Below, one piece after another: positions 30,122-39,023 of a stretch of 64,000 nucleotides of DNA. The translations under genes and the position numbers were made by a program. The stretch lies in NCBI GenBank assembly GCA_020200135.1, contig JAIVJI010000073.1, positions 48,173 to 112,172 of the forward strand, in the 5' to 3' direction. The notes under the pieces were generated by a model. That model worked only from the letters and a program-made list of their open reading frames with translations. It did no database searches and had not been told where the DNA came from. Source of the stretch: Acidobacteriota bacterium. GTDB taxonomy: Bacteria > Acidobacteriota > Blastocatellia > Pyrinomonadales > Pyrinomonadaceae. Position 1 is the first letter of the stretch; the number at the start of each line of letters is the position of its first letter.

Positions 30122-31467
30122 ACATTCTGCTCTCAAAGAACAGCTTCGCGGGGCCCATCAGCGGCGCCGACGAGATAGCTGTCAACTACGCGGCCGAGCT
30201 GAAGGCGGCGGGACACGAGGCGTCCGTCCTGCTCGTGCAGCCGCCGGCGCCGGGCGACCCCCTGGCCGCGCGCCTCTGCGCGGCGGGCGTCGAGCTGACC
30301 GCGCTCGCGTCGCCGCGCTTCACGGCCTCGCTCGCCGCCGGGCGCAAGCTCGCGCTCGCCGCGATGCGCGCCTTCTCGCCCGCGAAAAAGGTTCTGCGCT
30401 CGAACTCGCGGCGCATCGTCCACGACCTCCTCCAGCGCTACCACGACGCCTTCCGCGAACACCTCGCGCGCCGTCGCCCCGACGTGGTCCACGTCATCAC
30501 GCCCGACCCGGGCGCGGTGATGTTCATCCGCGCCGCGCACTCGGCGGGCGTCCCCGTCGTCTACCAGGAGGTCGGCACGCCCTTCCACCCGCCCGGCTTC
30601 GAGGAGGTCTACGAGCGCTTCGTCAAGGTGCTGCCGCTCTGCTCGGAGGTCGCCACGCTCTCGCCGTCGCTCGCGCGCGAGATGCGGCGCGCCGTGCCGA
30701 GCCTCGCGCGCGAGCCGCGCGTCGTCCCGCTCATCGCGCCGGACGCGGCCGACGGCCTGGCGCCCGCGCGCGACGCGCGCCCCGCAGGCTCGCCCGTCCG
30801 CTTCGGCTTCGCCTCGCGGCTCGAACACTTGAAGGGGCCGCTCCAGCTCGTCGAGGGCTTCGCCGCCGCGCACGGCGCGCACCCCGAGGTCGAGCTGCGG
30901 ATCGCGGGCGAAGGCTCGCAGCGGCAGCAGGTGCTGGCCGTGCTCCGCCGGCACGGGCTCGCGGAGAAGAGCCGGATGGTCGGCACCTACACCACGCTCG
31001 AAGCGCGCAGCCGCTTCATGCGCGACTTAGACGTCTTCGTCCACCCTTCGTTCACCGAGGGGACGCCCAACGCCGTCATCGAGGCGATGGCGCACGGCCT
31101 GCCCGTCGTCGCGACGGACGTGGGGGGCTTGCCCGACTTCGTCACGGGGGACTGCGGCGTCCTCGTCCCGGCGGGCGACGCGGGGGCGCTGGGCGAGGCG
31201 ATGAAGATGGTCGCGGGCGACGCGAACTTGCGCAGGTCGATGGGGCTTGCGGCGCGCGAGCAGTACCGGCGGCTCTTCACCTCGGGCGTGGTGATGCCGC
31301 TGCTGACGGATTTTTACAGGCGCGTCATCGCCGCGCACGGCGCGTCGGGCAACGGGCACGGCGCGGCCGGGCGGTCGAACGAGCTTCGTCACCCGTGGGC
31401 CGAGGGCGCGGGGGCGGCCGAGGCGACTCGCCGGGACGACCTGGCGGCCGTGCTCGGCGGGAACTGA
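30118..31467 (+). CDS. Family 4 glycosyltransferase (GT-B fold)
   Basis: 449 residues. The N-terminal half has the acceptor-domain start NILLSKNSFAGPISGADEIAVNYAAEL and DVVHVITPDPGAVMFIRAAH. The donor domain starts near 235 (VRFGFASRLEHLKGP) and contains LRIAGEGSQR, FVHPSFTEGTPNAVIEAMAHGLPVVATDVGG (about 305-335, with the E-x7-E donor-site pair) and GVLVPAGDAGAL. These retain the sugar, giving alpha linkages in most GT4 enzymes. It is coupled to the upstream GT2 by a four-base overlap and is convergent with the 2OG dioxygenase gene 16 bases away, with no terminator visible. Confidence 0.93.
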   Translation: MNILLSKNSFAGPISGADEIAVNYAAELKAAGHEASVLLVQPPAPGDPLAARLCAAGVELTALASPRFTASLAAGRKLALAAMRAFSPAKKVLRSNSRRIVHDLLQRYHDAFREHLARRRPDVVHVITPDPGAVMFIRAAHSAGVPVVYQEVGTPFHPPGFEEVYERFVKVLPLCSEVATLSPSLAREMRRAVPSLAREPRVVPLIAPDAADGLAPARDARPAGSPVRFGFASRLEHLKGPLQLVEGFAAAHGAHPEVELRIAGEGSQRQQVLAVLRRHGLAEKSRMVGTYTTLEARSRFMRDLDVFVHPSFTEGTPNAVIEAMAHGLPVVATDVGGLPDFVTGDCGVLVPAGDAGALGEAMKMVAGDANLRRSMGLAAREQYRRLFTSGVVMPLLTDFYRRVIAAHGASGNGHGAAGRSNELRHPWAEGAGAAEATRRDDLAAVLGGN

Positions 31468-31483
31468 GGCGCGCCGCCGACCT

Positions 31484-32221
31484 TCAGCGCGCGAGCCGGC
31501 GCCGCGCCGAGCGCGCCCACTCGGCGAGCTTGTGGAGCTTCGAGTCGTAGTCGTGGAGCGGCGTCGCGTCCCCCTCGGGCCACATCGTGCTGAGCGAGCC
31601 GGGGCGGTAGAAGGTGACGGTCAGGCTCCGCCTTGAGGTGCGGCACCCGTCGCGCACGGGCGAGACGGCGTGCCAGGAGTTTTGCGAGCGCACCAGCACG
31701 GCCGAGTTGCCGACGACCGGCGGGACGACCTTCACCACGTCCGCCATCTCGCCCGAGCGCAGCACGGTCAGACACCCGCCGTCGCCCTCGTCCCACGACT
31801 CGTTGAAGTAGAAGACGTGCGTGACGACCTTGTCTTCGAGGTCGACGTGCGGCCCGAGCCACGCGCGCGCGCCGTAGTGCGAGGCGTTCGCCTCCATCGG
31901 GAGCGCCGACAAATCCAGCCCCGTCATCCGCGACAGCGCCGCGCGGTACTCCGCCGACAGAAGCTCCGAGGTGAAGCGGCGCCACGGCCCGCTCAGGCGT
32001 TCGGCGTGCGCCGGCTCCCGCGCGCCCATCCCGACGAGCGAGCGCGCCTCGTACTGGAAACCCTTCTCGCCGTCGTAGCCGCCTATCGTCTTGAAGTGGT
32101 CGCGCGGGAAGGTGCGCGCCAGCGCCGCCGCGTCCGCCGGCGAGAAGAGTCCGCCGACAGCGGCCCAGCGGTACGGCTCGCCCGCGAGCGCCTCGGGCGT
32201 GAGTTTGGTCAGGTCGATCAT
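31484..32221 (-). CDS. 2-oxoglutarate/Fe(II)-dependent dioxygenase
   Basis: 245 residues of the 2OG-FeII_Oxy_3 (prolyl-4-hydroxylase-like) fold. Iron ligands are His125 and Asp127 (GPHVDLEDK) and His184 (NSWHAVSPV); Arg197 or Arg198 in TSRRSLTVTFY should bind 2-oxoglutarate. The enzyme hydroxylates an unknown substrate; similar proteins sit in polysaccharide and natural-product loci and modify sugars or small molecules. It is the last gene of a minus-strand run after the sulfotransferase gene (start 25 bases after that stop). Complete and without signal peptide. Confidence 0.88.
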   Translation of the reverse strand: MIDLTKLTPEALAGEPYRWAAVGGLFSPADAAALARTFPRDHFKTIGGYDGEKGFQYEARSLVGMGAREPAHAERLSGPWRRFTSELLSAEYRAALSRMTGLDLSALPMEANASHYGARAWLGPHVDLEDKVVTHVFYFNESWDEGDGGCLTVLRSGEMADVVKVVPPVVGNSAVLVRSQNSWHAVSPVRDGCRTSRRSLTVTFYRPGSLSTMWPEGDATPLHDYDSKLHKLAEWARSARRRLAR

Positions 32222-32246
32222 GCCGTTTCGCGTGCGCGCCGCGCCT

Positions 32247-33104
32247 TCAGCCGGCGAAGGGCCGGAGCCCCTCCGCGGCGCGCCTCTCGTTGACTATCCT
32301 CAGGACGTAGCCGGAGCCGAACTCGGCCGGGACCGTGGGGCGCGCGCTCAGCTCCCAGTCCGCGCCCGCGTAATAGCGTTCGAGGTACGGCCGGTGGAGC
32401 GGGCGCAGCGACTCGACGTCTTCGGGCGTGAGCCAGTCGCGCCAGTTGCCGCGCGCCCTCGTCCGCGCCACGCGTCGGTGCTCGGCGGGCACCGCCGGCC
32501 CGGGCCTTAACTTCAACCCGAGGTACTCTTCGACCGCGCCGAGCCGCTCCTCGACCATCTCCTCATATTTACATACAAACAGCCCCGCGTGGCAATCGTG
32601 GAAGTCGAGCGGCGCGCGGACGGAGTGGCGCGCGTAATCCGCGGCCCAGCCGTCGAAGGAGAACTCGTCGCCGTTCAGCTCGGCGAAGGTCTGCAACAGT
32701 TCCCTCACGGAGACGGAGCGCGGGTCGGCCTCCTTCCGCCTGAGCAGGGAGAGGAAGGCGGCCAGCGATTCGTCCCGGTCGTAGAACGTCGAGTGGTAGG
32801 CGCCGTAGAGCAGGCGGCTGACGAGGCGGTCGCGCGGGTCGCGGACGAGGAGAATCTGTTTGTCGAAGCCGGAGAAGCTCGCGGCGTCGGCGGGCTCTGC
32901 GGGGCGGAAGGGCAGGACTTTCGCCAGCACGTCGGGCTCGCGCCGCCGGCGCAGGAGCCGCGCGAGCGGGCGGGGTCTGAAGGCGCGCGGGTCGAAGGCG
33001 CGCGGCTCGAAGAGGCAGACGGCGTCGGCCGGGAGCGCGCCCTTGACCATGTAGAAGAGTGCAGTCGTGCCCGACCTGGCCAGACCGTAGATGACGACCT
33101 TCAT
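32247..33104 (-). CDS. Sulfotransferase family protein
   Basis: 285 residues from the ATG at 33104; the longer open frame upstream overlaps the pyruvyl transferase and is a shadow. The PAPS-binding motifs are visible: the 5'-phosphosulfate loop GLARSGTTALFYMV at 7-20 and the 3'-phosphate motif LLVRDPRDRLVSRLL at about 90-104. It transfers sulfate from PAPS to a hydroxyl, probably on the polysaccharide made by this locus. The C-terminal WRDWLTPEDVESL resembles the segment before the last helix of bacterial polysaccharide sulfotransferases. A 23-base gap from the upstream pyruvyl transferase and 25 bases to the dioxygenase suggest one operon of modifying enzymes. Confidence 0.88.
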   Translation of the reverse strand: MKVVIYGLARSGTTALFYMVKGALPADAVCLFEPRAFDPRAFRPRPLARLLRRRREPDVLAKVLPFRPAEPADAASFSGFDKQILLVRDPRDRLVSRLLYGAYHSTFYDRDESLAAFLSLLRRKEADPRSVSVRELLQTFAELNGDEFSFDGWAADYARHSVRAPLDFHDCHAGLFVCKYEEMVEERLGAVEEYLGLKLRPGPAVPAEHRRVARTRARGNWRDWLTPEDVESLRPLHRPYLERYYAGADWELSARPTVPAEFGSGYVLRIVNERRAAEGLRPFAG

Positions 33105-33127
33105 GCTCGACTCCGCCGCGGACGCGA

Positions 33128-34405
33128 CTAGGCTAGCAGGGCGTCGAGCAACGCGTCCACCACGCGCGTCACGCGCACGCGGGCGGCCCCGGCGCGAGAG
33201 GCGAAAAACTCCGGGCCGAGGAGCGACGCCTCGCCTATCTTCTCGTACAGCTCGCCCCACGACCCCAGCCTGAGCCACGCGGGCAGCCCGGCCGAGCTGA
33301 GGAAGCCGTCTGCCTTGTCGGTCGGGAGCGGCCCGTGCAGGTGCGGGATGCCGAAGGAGGAGGCCGTGATGTTGCCGTGCAGGCTCGTGCCGGCGAAGAG
33401 GTCGCACGCGGCGATGATTGAGACGGCGCCGGCGACCGTGCGCGCGTCGGCGAACTTGAAGTCGCCGTTTGAAGCCTCCGCGACGAGGCGCAAGAACTCC
33501 GCGTCGCCGTGGCACCGGCCGAGCGGGAGGAGGACGACCTCGCCCCACGAATCCCGGCGGTAGCGCGCGAGCTGTCGTGCTATCTCCCCGGCGTCGAAGC
33601 CGGGGTAGGGCATGCTCTGGAAGCAGAGGACGGGAACGCTCGTGTCCACGCCGAGGCTTTTCAAGAGCGCGCGCCCCTTCGCGGCCTCGACCGCGCCGTC
33701 GAGCTGACGCCCGAGGAGGACGGCGAGGTCGGGCGCGACGTGCAGCTCGCGGCGTACGCCGCAGCGGCGGAGCTTGTCGGCCGACTGCTCGTCGCGCAGG
33801 TAGACGAAGCGCGCACGCTCGAAGACGCGCGCGACCTCTCGCCTCTCCCCGGGCGCGAAGTCGTGGGGCACGCCGCACGAGAGGTAGCAGACCGCGCCGT
33901 CGCCGCCGGGGAGTCGCGCGGGGTCGATGAGGAAGGGGCCGGGGTCTGTGTACGACAGCCAGCGCCGCGCGAAGGCGCGCGCGCGGAAGCGCTCGGCCCG
34001 CCACGCGGCGACGCGGCGCAGCGCGTGGTAGCGCAGCGAGCCCGTCACCCCGACCTCGCGCCTGAGACCGGCGCCCGCGCCCCGGACGTAGTGCGCGGCG
34101 AGCGTCTCGCGGTCAGTCCGAAGGATGTCTCCGCCGCCGACGACGAGCCGGTCGTCTTCCGAGCTTGCGTCCGCGCCCGAGCGCGCCGGTCCGAACAGCG
34201 TGCGCGCGGCGCGCGTCTCGAACCCGGCGGCGTGCGGCGCGTCGCCCGCGAGCGGCGAGTAGGCGCTCAGGGCCAGTCGCGGGTCGCGCTCTTGCAGCGC
34301 GCGTCGGAAGACGGCCGGGTAGAGCAGGTCGCCGTAGTTCTCCACGTCGAATGTGCCGAGCTGTTTGATCGTGACCACGGCGTCCGTCGGGTTGCGGTCT
34401 TCCAC
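33128..34405 (-). CDS. Polysaccharide pyruvyl transferase family protein
   Basis: 425 residues. The N-terminus has the family start KQLGTFDVENYGDLLYPAVFRRAL (residues 13-37) with the conserved NxGD, then a variable region, YLSCGVPHDF, FVYLRDEQSADKLRRCGV and VAPDLAVLLGR near the middle, and the C-terminal AGTSLHGNITASSFGIPHL with the key Ser-Leu-His-Gly. Family members add pyruvate ketals from phosphoenolpyruvate to exopolysaccharide or cell-wall sugars, giving them negative charge. With the neighbouring sulfotransferase this suggests an acidic polymer. It is first in the three-gene modifying operon. Confidence 0.9.
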   Translation of the reverse strand: MEDRNPTDAVVTIKQLGTFDVENYGDLLYPAVFRRALQERDPRLALSAYSPLAGDAPHAAGFETRAARTLFGPARSGADASSEDDRLVVGGGDILRTDRETLAAHYVRGAGAGLRREVGVTGSLRYHALRRVAAWRAERFRARAFARRWLSYTDPGPFLIDPARLPGGDGAVCYLSCGVPHDFAPGERREVARVFERARFVYLRDEQSADKLRRCGVRRELHVAPDLAVLLGRQLDGAVEAAKGRALLKSLGVDTSVPVLCFQSMPYPGFDAGEIARQLARYRRDSWGEVVLLPLGRCHGDAEFLRLVAEASNGDFKFADARTVAGAVSIIAACDLFAGTSLHGNITASSFGIPHLHGPLPTDKADGFLSSAGLPAWLRLGSWGELYEKIGEASLLGPEFFASRAGAARVRVTRVVDALLDALLA

Positions 34406-34469
34406 GCCCCCCTAGTCCTCGGGCAGATGCCCGCGCAGGAGCGGCCGGCCGGCTGAAGCGAATCTTTGG

Positions 34470-34491
34470 CGCGCGAACATATTTTCGCGCG
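34470..34491. repeat. Small inverted repeat upstream of the pyruvyl transferase operon
   Basis: CGCGCGAA (34470-34477) and TTCGCGCG (34484-34491) flank six AT-rich bases, about 65 bases before the pyruvyl transferase start. It may be an operator or promoter-associated hairpin. Confidence 0.35.
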
Positions 34492-34564
34492 GGGTGGACA
34501 CTTTCGACGCCGCGCGTCGCTCTACACGAAAAACCGGAATCGTAGGCTGAAGGGAGAACATAAG

Positions 34565-34604
34565 GTGAGCGGTAGCGCGAATCGCCGCGTCGCGGCGGAC
34601 TCAC
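34565..34604 (-). terminator. Nested hairpin directly after manC
   Basis: GTGAG/CTCAC arms enclose a CGCCG/CGGCG hairpin, starting one base after the manC stop. It is GC-rich with no T tract, so a weak terminator at best. Confidence 0.35.
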
Positions 34605-34605
34605 G

Positions 34606-35697
34606 CTAGAGCAGCTCGGGGTGGCCCGAACGTTTGGCGAGCGCGTGAAGCTCTTTGAGCCGCTCGGCCTGGTCGCGGCGCGCGACGAGGAGACAGTCGC
34701 CGGCGTCGACGACGACGAGGTCTTCGACGCCGAGCGTGAAGACGGGGCGGCCGGCCGCCGCGTGGACGAGACAGCCCGAGGTGTCGAGCGTGAAGACCTC
34801 GCCGCGCGTGACGTTCGTGCCCCCCGCCCGTTCGCCGACTCCGGCGGCGGCCAGCTCGTAGACGGCGGCCCACGTCCCCACGTCGCTCCAGCCCGGGTCG
34901 GTGACGACGGTGGCGAGCCCCGCGGCCTTCTCGAAGACGGCGGTGTCGATGGGCTCGCGGTCGAGCCCCGCGAAAGCCTCCTCCATCGCCCCGCGCTCGC
35001 GCGGCGTGCCGAGGTGCGGCGCGACCCTCATCAAGGCCTCGTGGTGCGCGGGCTTGTGGAGTCGAATCAGTTCGAGCAGGCGCGACGCGACCCAGACGCT
35101 CATCCCCGGGTTCCACAGGTACGAGCCGTCGGCCAGAAACTCGCGCGCACGCGTGGGCGAAGGCTTCTCCTCGAAGCCCGCGATTCGGTACGCGCCCTCC
35201 GCCGCCGCGAGCGCCACGCCCGCGCGGATGTAGCCGTAGCCCGTGGCCGCGTGCGTCGGCCGCACGCCGACGATGACGCCGGCCGTCTCGCGCGCCGCGC
35301 GCGCCGCAGCGAGCAGAGCGCGCCGGAACTCTTCGCCCTCGCGGAAGTAGGAGTCGGCCCAGCCGACGAACAGGACCGCGTCGGGGTCGCGCCGCGCGAC
35401 GTGGAGCGCGCCGAGCCCCACCGCGAGGTTCGTCCCCAGCGGGAACGGCTCGCCGACGATTTGACCGGCCGGCACCTCGGGCAGCTCCTCGCGCGTCCGC
35501 GCCGCGTAGCGCTCGCCCGTCACGACCCACACGTCCGACGCCGCGACGACGGGCAGCACGCGCTCGACCGTCTGCCGCATCAAAGACGCCTCGCCGGCCA
35601 GCGCGTGGAACTGCTTCGGGCGCGACTCGCGCGACATCGGCCACAGCCGCGTCCCCGCCCCGCCCGCGATGAAGACCGCCTTCAACCCTTCAGACAT
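34606..35697 (-). CDS. manC: Mannose-1-phosphate guanylyltransferase
   Basis: 363 residues, the single-domain form without the isomerase domain. It makes GDP-mannose from mannose-1-phosphate and GTP. Nucleotidyltransferase motifs are clear: FIAGGAGTRLWPMSRESRPKQF around residues 9-30, LFVGWADSYF (metal-binding Asp region), ATGYGYIRAG, GFEEKPSP and LWNPGMSVW, plus DPGWSDVGTW late in the core. GDP-mannose is the substrate for the gmd product encoded 2.2 kb upstream on the same strand, linking both to synthesis of 6-deoxyhexose or mannose units for the local polysaccharide. Confidence 0.95.
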   Translation of the reverse strand: MSEGLKAVFIAGGAGTRLWPMSRESRPKQFHALAGEASLMRQTVERVLPVVAASDVWVVTGERYAARTREELPEVPAGQIVGEPFPLGTNLAVGLGALHVARRDPDAVLFVGWADSYFREGEEFRRALLAAARAARETAGVIVGVRPTHAATGYGYIRAGVALAAAEGAYRIAGFEEKPSPTRAREFLADGSYLWNPGMSVWVASRLLELIRLHKPAHHEALMRVAPHLGTPRERGAMEEAFAGLDREPIDTAVFEKAAGLATVVTDPGWSDVGTWAAVYELAAAGVGERAGGTNVTRGEVFTLDTSGCLVHAAAGRPVFTLGVEDLVVVDAGDCLLVARRDQAERLKELHALAKRSGHPELL

Positions 35698-35744
35698 TTG
35701 ACCTCGAAACCTCCCGGCCGGACGCCCGCGCCCCGCGCGGCCGC

Positions 35745-36674
35745 CTACCTCGGCGAGACCCTGACCGAGGAGAAGAAGCGCTCCAGGTCGGCGGCCCCCG
35801 CCGGCCCTCGGCCGCGGGTGATGGCCAAAAAGATGTAGGCGCGGCGCGGGGTGGCGTAGAGCTGCACGCGCCCGCGCATCCCGCTCTCGTGAACGTATTC
35901 GTGGTGGAAGACCGGGAAGGGCTGCACCTGCGCCTGCGCGGATTCGCGCCGCGCCGCGCCCGGCATGAGCACGCTAAAGCCGTGCTCGGCGCTCTCTATC
36001 AGGCGCCAGCCGGTGGCCGCGTCCGGGCGGCCCTCGACCGTCGAGCGGGCGACCGCGGCCGGGGGGGCCGCGGCCGGCAACCTCGGGGCCCTGCACGCGT
36101 CCCTGATGACGAGCGAGTCAAGGTAGGTGCGCGCGACGGCGCGCGCCGCCGGGTGGTCGTCCCCGGCGCCGAAGAAGATCATGTAGTAGCGCTGCCCGGA
36201 ATAGAAGGCGCGCGCCTGCATGAAGCCGGTCCGGCCGGAACCGGACGGCACCGAGACGACCGCCTCGCGCCCCTCGCACGCGCCGCTCATCGCCTTGCCG
36301 TTCGTCAGGACGCGCCCGCCCCTCGCCAGTGCATGGTTGCTCAGCCCGCTGATGCCGCCTTCGAGCGCCAGTTCGGGATCGAAGCCCGCGGGCATGTCTA
36401 CGTAGTCCATCGCGAAGTTGTAGTCGCCGACCGTGACTTCGTGCAGGTTGCGAGCGAGGGTGAGCGGGCCCCTCTCCATCTGCGGCCTGCTGAGGCGCGG
36501 CTCGCCCGGAAACTTCACGCTGAAGCCGCCCGCCTCCGACGTGAACTCACGCCAGTCGAGTTTCGGCGCCGCCTGGCGCCCGGCCGCCGCCGGCGCCGTG
36601 GCCGAAAGCAAAAGGAGCGAGAGCAGGAGTCGTCGCCCGCCCTGGAAGAAGGTTCGTCCCTTAAGTGTTCCCAT
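35745..36674 (-). CDS. Secreted protein of unknown function, duplicated domain
   Basis: 309 residues from the ATG at 36674 (AGGA just before it; frame upstream lacks coding character). The signal peptide is 10-34 (RRLLLSLLLLSATAPAAAG). The mature protein has two related parts: residues 40-190 start WREFTSEAGGFSVKFPGEPRLS and contain FMQARAFYSGQRYYMIFFG, and residues 220-309 start WRLIESAEHGFSVLMPGAARRES and contain RGRVQLYATPRRAYIFLAITRG. Such GGFSVxFPG units are common in exported acidobacterial and planctomycete proteins with no known biochemical role. It stands upstream of manC, separated by 47 bases. Confidence 0.75.
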   Translation of the reverse strand: MGTLKGRTFFQGGRRLLLSLLLLSATAPAAAGRQAAPKLDWREFTSEAGGFSVKFPGEPRLSRPQMERGPLTLARNLHEVTVGDYNFAMDYVDMPAGFDPELALEGGISGLSNHALARGGRVLTNGKAMSGACEGREAVVSVPSGSGRTGFMQARAFYSGQRYYMIFFGAGDDHPAARAVARTYLDSLVIRDACRAPRLPAAAPPAAVARSTVEGRPDAATGWRLIESAEHGFSVLMPGAARRESAQAQVQPFPVFHHEYVHESGMRGRVQLYATPRRAYIFLAITRGRGPAGAADLERFFSSVRVSPR

Positions 36675-36742
36675 CTTTCCTGACCGCAGTGCTTCAAACT
36701 TTAAGACCGCCGGCGCCGTGCCCGCGCACGACCTTATAACGT

Positions 36743-37860
36743 TCACCCGATTCTTCTCAACTCGAACGCGTCGAGCCACACGCCCCCGAACGCGGGGCAC
36801 GTCGGCGAGGCGCAGGGCTCGCGCCTGAGCGCGACGCGGACGGCGCCCGCAGGCGGCGCGTCGAACTCGAGCGCGAAGTCGCGCCAGCCGTCGGTCGCGG
36901 GCGGAAGCGGCGCCGTCGTCGCGAGCGTCGCGCCCGGCTTCGACGCCGCGACCACCTCGACGAAGGGCGGCCCGCCCGTCACGAGACTCTTCGTCCGCGC
37001 CGCGAATGGTTCACGCCCGCCGGAGTGGGCGAAGGGGCCGGTGCGGCGTGTCCCGCCCCACGCCGTCCAGAGGGTCGCGGCGAGGAAGAGCGTCTGGCAG
37101 AGCATCGCGAGCAGACCGCCGCGCGAGTTCGAGGCGACGAGCCCGACCCAGACGACCGCGGCCGCCGCCGCCGCCCACACCAGCGCCTTCGCACGCGTCA
37201 CGCCGCGCGCCCACTCCTGACAGCCGAGCCCGAGCGCCAGCCCGAGCGCCATCTCGGCGAGGAACGGGAAGTGGTTGCGGCTGACGAACTGCGCGAAGCC
37301 CTCGCCGTGCCGCAGCAGCGGGAGGAAGAAGCCCAGCTCTTCGCGCTGAGCCTCCTGTCTGAAGAGGCCGAACAGCGCGCTCGCCGCGCCCACGCAGACG
37401 ACCGCCGCGGCGAGCGCGCGCAGACGCCGCCCGGTCGCCGCGTAACGCAAAAGCATCGCCGCGTAGAGCGCGACGGCCGCGAGCCTCAGCGCGAAGACGC
37501 GCGACTCGTAAGGGTCGAAGCTCACCGTCCCGAGGCCGGGGAGCGGCACAGACTGTAGGAGCGCGAAGGCCGAGAGCGCGGAGGCGGGGAGCGTGACGGC
37601 GTGCGCGCGCGCGTCAGCCAACCGCCGGCGAGCGCGCCCTCGACGGCCCAGAGCGCCGCGAGCGCGAAGACCGCCGCGCCAAAGAGACCCGTCCACCAAG
37701 GCTCGACCGAGCCGTAGGGCACGGCCGCCAGCGGCAGGAGCGCGACGAGCGCGGCGAAGATGAACGACGAGAGTGCGCGCGAGGCGCGGGCGCCCGCGAA
37801 GGCCGAGCCCGCCGCGCTCCCGTCACTGCTGGCGGCGGGTGCGGCGGCGGGCTCGGACAC
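36743..37860 (-). pseudogene. O-antigen ligase-like membrane protein, frameshifted
   Basis: The ATG at 37860 opens a protein with two membrane segments (FIFAALVALLPLAAV, GLFGAAVFALAALWAVEGAL) but the frame then runs out of homology at GGWLTRAR. Coding sense resumes in another frame as LPASALSAFALLQSVPLPG, with further helices and the FAQFVSRNHFPFLAEMALGLALG segment typical of Wzy/O-antigen-ligase proteins. The shift lies in an alternating GC run near 37600-37608. After about residue 260 the text jumps to a soluble beta-type domain (GWRDFALEFDAPPAGAVRVALR, PAFGGVWLDAFELRR), while the remaining ligase helices are missing, so an internal deletion is also likely. The intact gene would have polymerised or ligated polysaccharide units. 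Confidence 0.65.
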
Positions 37861-37887
37861 GACTCTTCTCTTCGTCGCGGCGGGTTG

Positions 37888-38931
37888 CTAGTTGACGCCC
37901 CAGCCGGCGGTCGTCGCGAGCGCGCCCTCGTGCTGCTGCGTGCGGCGCTCGCGCTCGGCCAGGCGGAGGTCGCTCTCGACCATGACGCGGACGAGTTCCC
38001 TGAAGCTCACCTTCGGCTCCCACCCGAGGATGGTGCGCGCCTTGGTCGCGTCGCCCAGCAGGAGGTCGACTTCGGCCGGGCGGAAGTAGCGCGGGTCGAT
38101 CTCGACGTGCTCGCGCCAGTCGAGGTCGAGCATCCCGAACGCCTCTTCGAGGAACTCTTTGACCGAGTGCGTCTCGCCCGTCGCGATGACGTAGTCGTCC
38201 GGCTCCTCGGCCTGCATCATCAGCCACATCGCCTCGACGTAGTCGCGCGCGTGGCCCCAGTCGCGCCGCGCGTCGAGGTTCCCCATGTAGAGCTTCTGCT
38301 GTAAGCCGAGCTTGATGCGCGTCGCGGCGCGCGTGATCTTGCGCGAGACGAACGTCTCGCCGCGCCGCTCGGACTCGTGGTTGAAGAGGATGCCGTTGCA
38401 CGCGAACATCCCGTAGGACTCGCGGTAGTTGACCGTGATCCAGTAGGCGTACGCCTTCGCGCAGGCGTAAGGTGAGCGCGGGTAGAAGGGCGTCGTCTCG
38501 GTCTGCGGCGTCTCGACCACCTTGCCGTACAGCTCGGACGACGAGGCCTGGTAGAACTTGGGACGGATGCCCGCCTCGCGGATGGCTTCGAGCAGGCGGA
38601 CGGTGCCCAGCCCCGTGACCTCGCCCGTGTACTCGGGCACGTCGAAGCTGACGCGGACGTGCGACTGCGCGCCGAGGTTATAAATCTCGTCGGGCCGAAT
38701 CTGCCGGATGAGCGTGTTGAGCGAGCTCGAATCGTTGAGGTCGCCGTAGACCAGGCGCAGGTGCGTCCCCGGCTCGTGCGGGTCCTGGTAGAGGTGGTCG
38801 ATGCGGTCGGTGTTGAAGGAAGACGAGCGGCGGATGATGCCGTAGACCTCGTAGCCCTTCTCCAAAAGCAGCTCGGTCAGGAACGAGCCGTCCTGCCCCG
38901 TGATGCCCGTGATTAGTGCGCGCTTCTCCAT
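37888..38931 (-). CDS. gmd: GDP-mannose 4,6-dehydratase
   Basis: 347 residues, full length. It converts GDP-mannose to GDP-4-keto-6-deoxymannose with bound NADP, the branch point to GDP-fucose, GDP-rhamnose and GDP-perosamine. Motifs: [23 protein letters not shown] (GxxGxxG at 9-15), [15 protein letters not shown], the conserved [26 protein letters not shown], and the catalytic [10 protein letters not shown] (YxxxK). [13 protein letters not shown] near 285 marks the C-terminal substrate part. No reductase or epimerase that would finish the sugar is present in the window, so the final 6-deoxyhexose is unknown. It follows the broken ligase gene on the same strand. Confidence 0.96.
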   Translation of the reverse strand: MEKRALITGITGQDGSFLTELLLEKGYEVYGIIRRSSSFNTDRIDHLYQDPHEPGTHLRLVYGDLNDSSSLNTLIRQIRPDEIYNLGAQSHVRVSFDVPEYTGEVTGLGTVRLLEAIREAGIRPKFYQASSSELYGKVVETPQTETTPFYPRSPYACAKAYAYWITVNYRESYGMFACNGILFNHESERRGETFVSRKITRAATRIKLGLQQKLYMGNLDARRDWGHARDYVEAMWLMMQAEEPDDYVIATGETHSVKEFLEEAFGMLDLDWREHVEIDPRYFRPAEVDLLLGDATKARTILGWEPKVSFRELVRVMVESDLRLAERERRTQQHEGALATTAGWGVN

Positions 38932-39023
38932 TCACTGCCTCGTATCGTGGGATGGTTTTTGCTCAGGCTTCAGAGCGTACGGGTGAATCTACCACACAAA
39001 CTTGCCGCGCGCCGACCCGCGCC

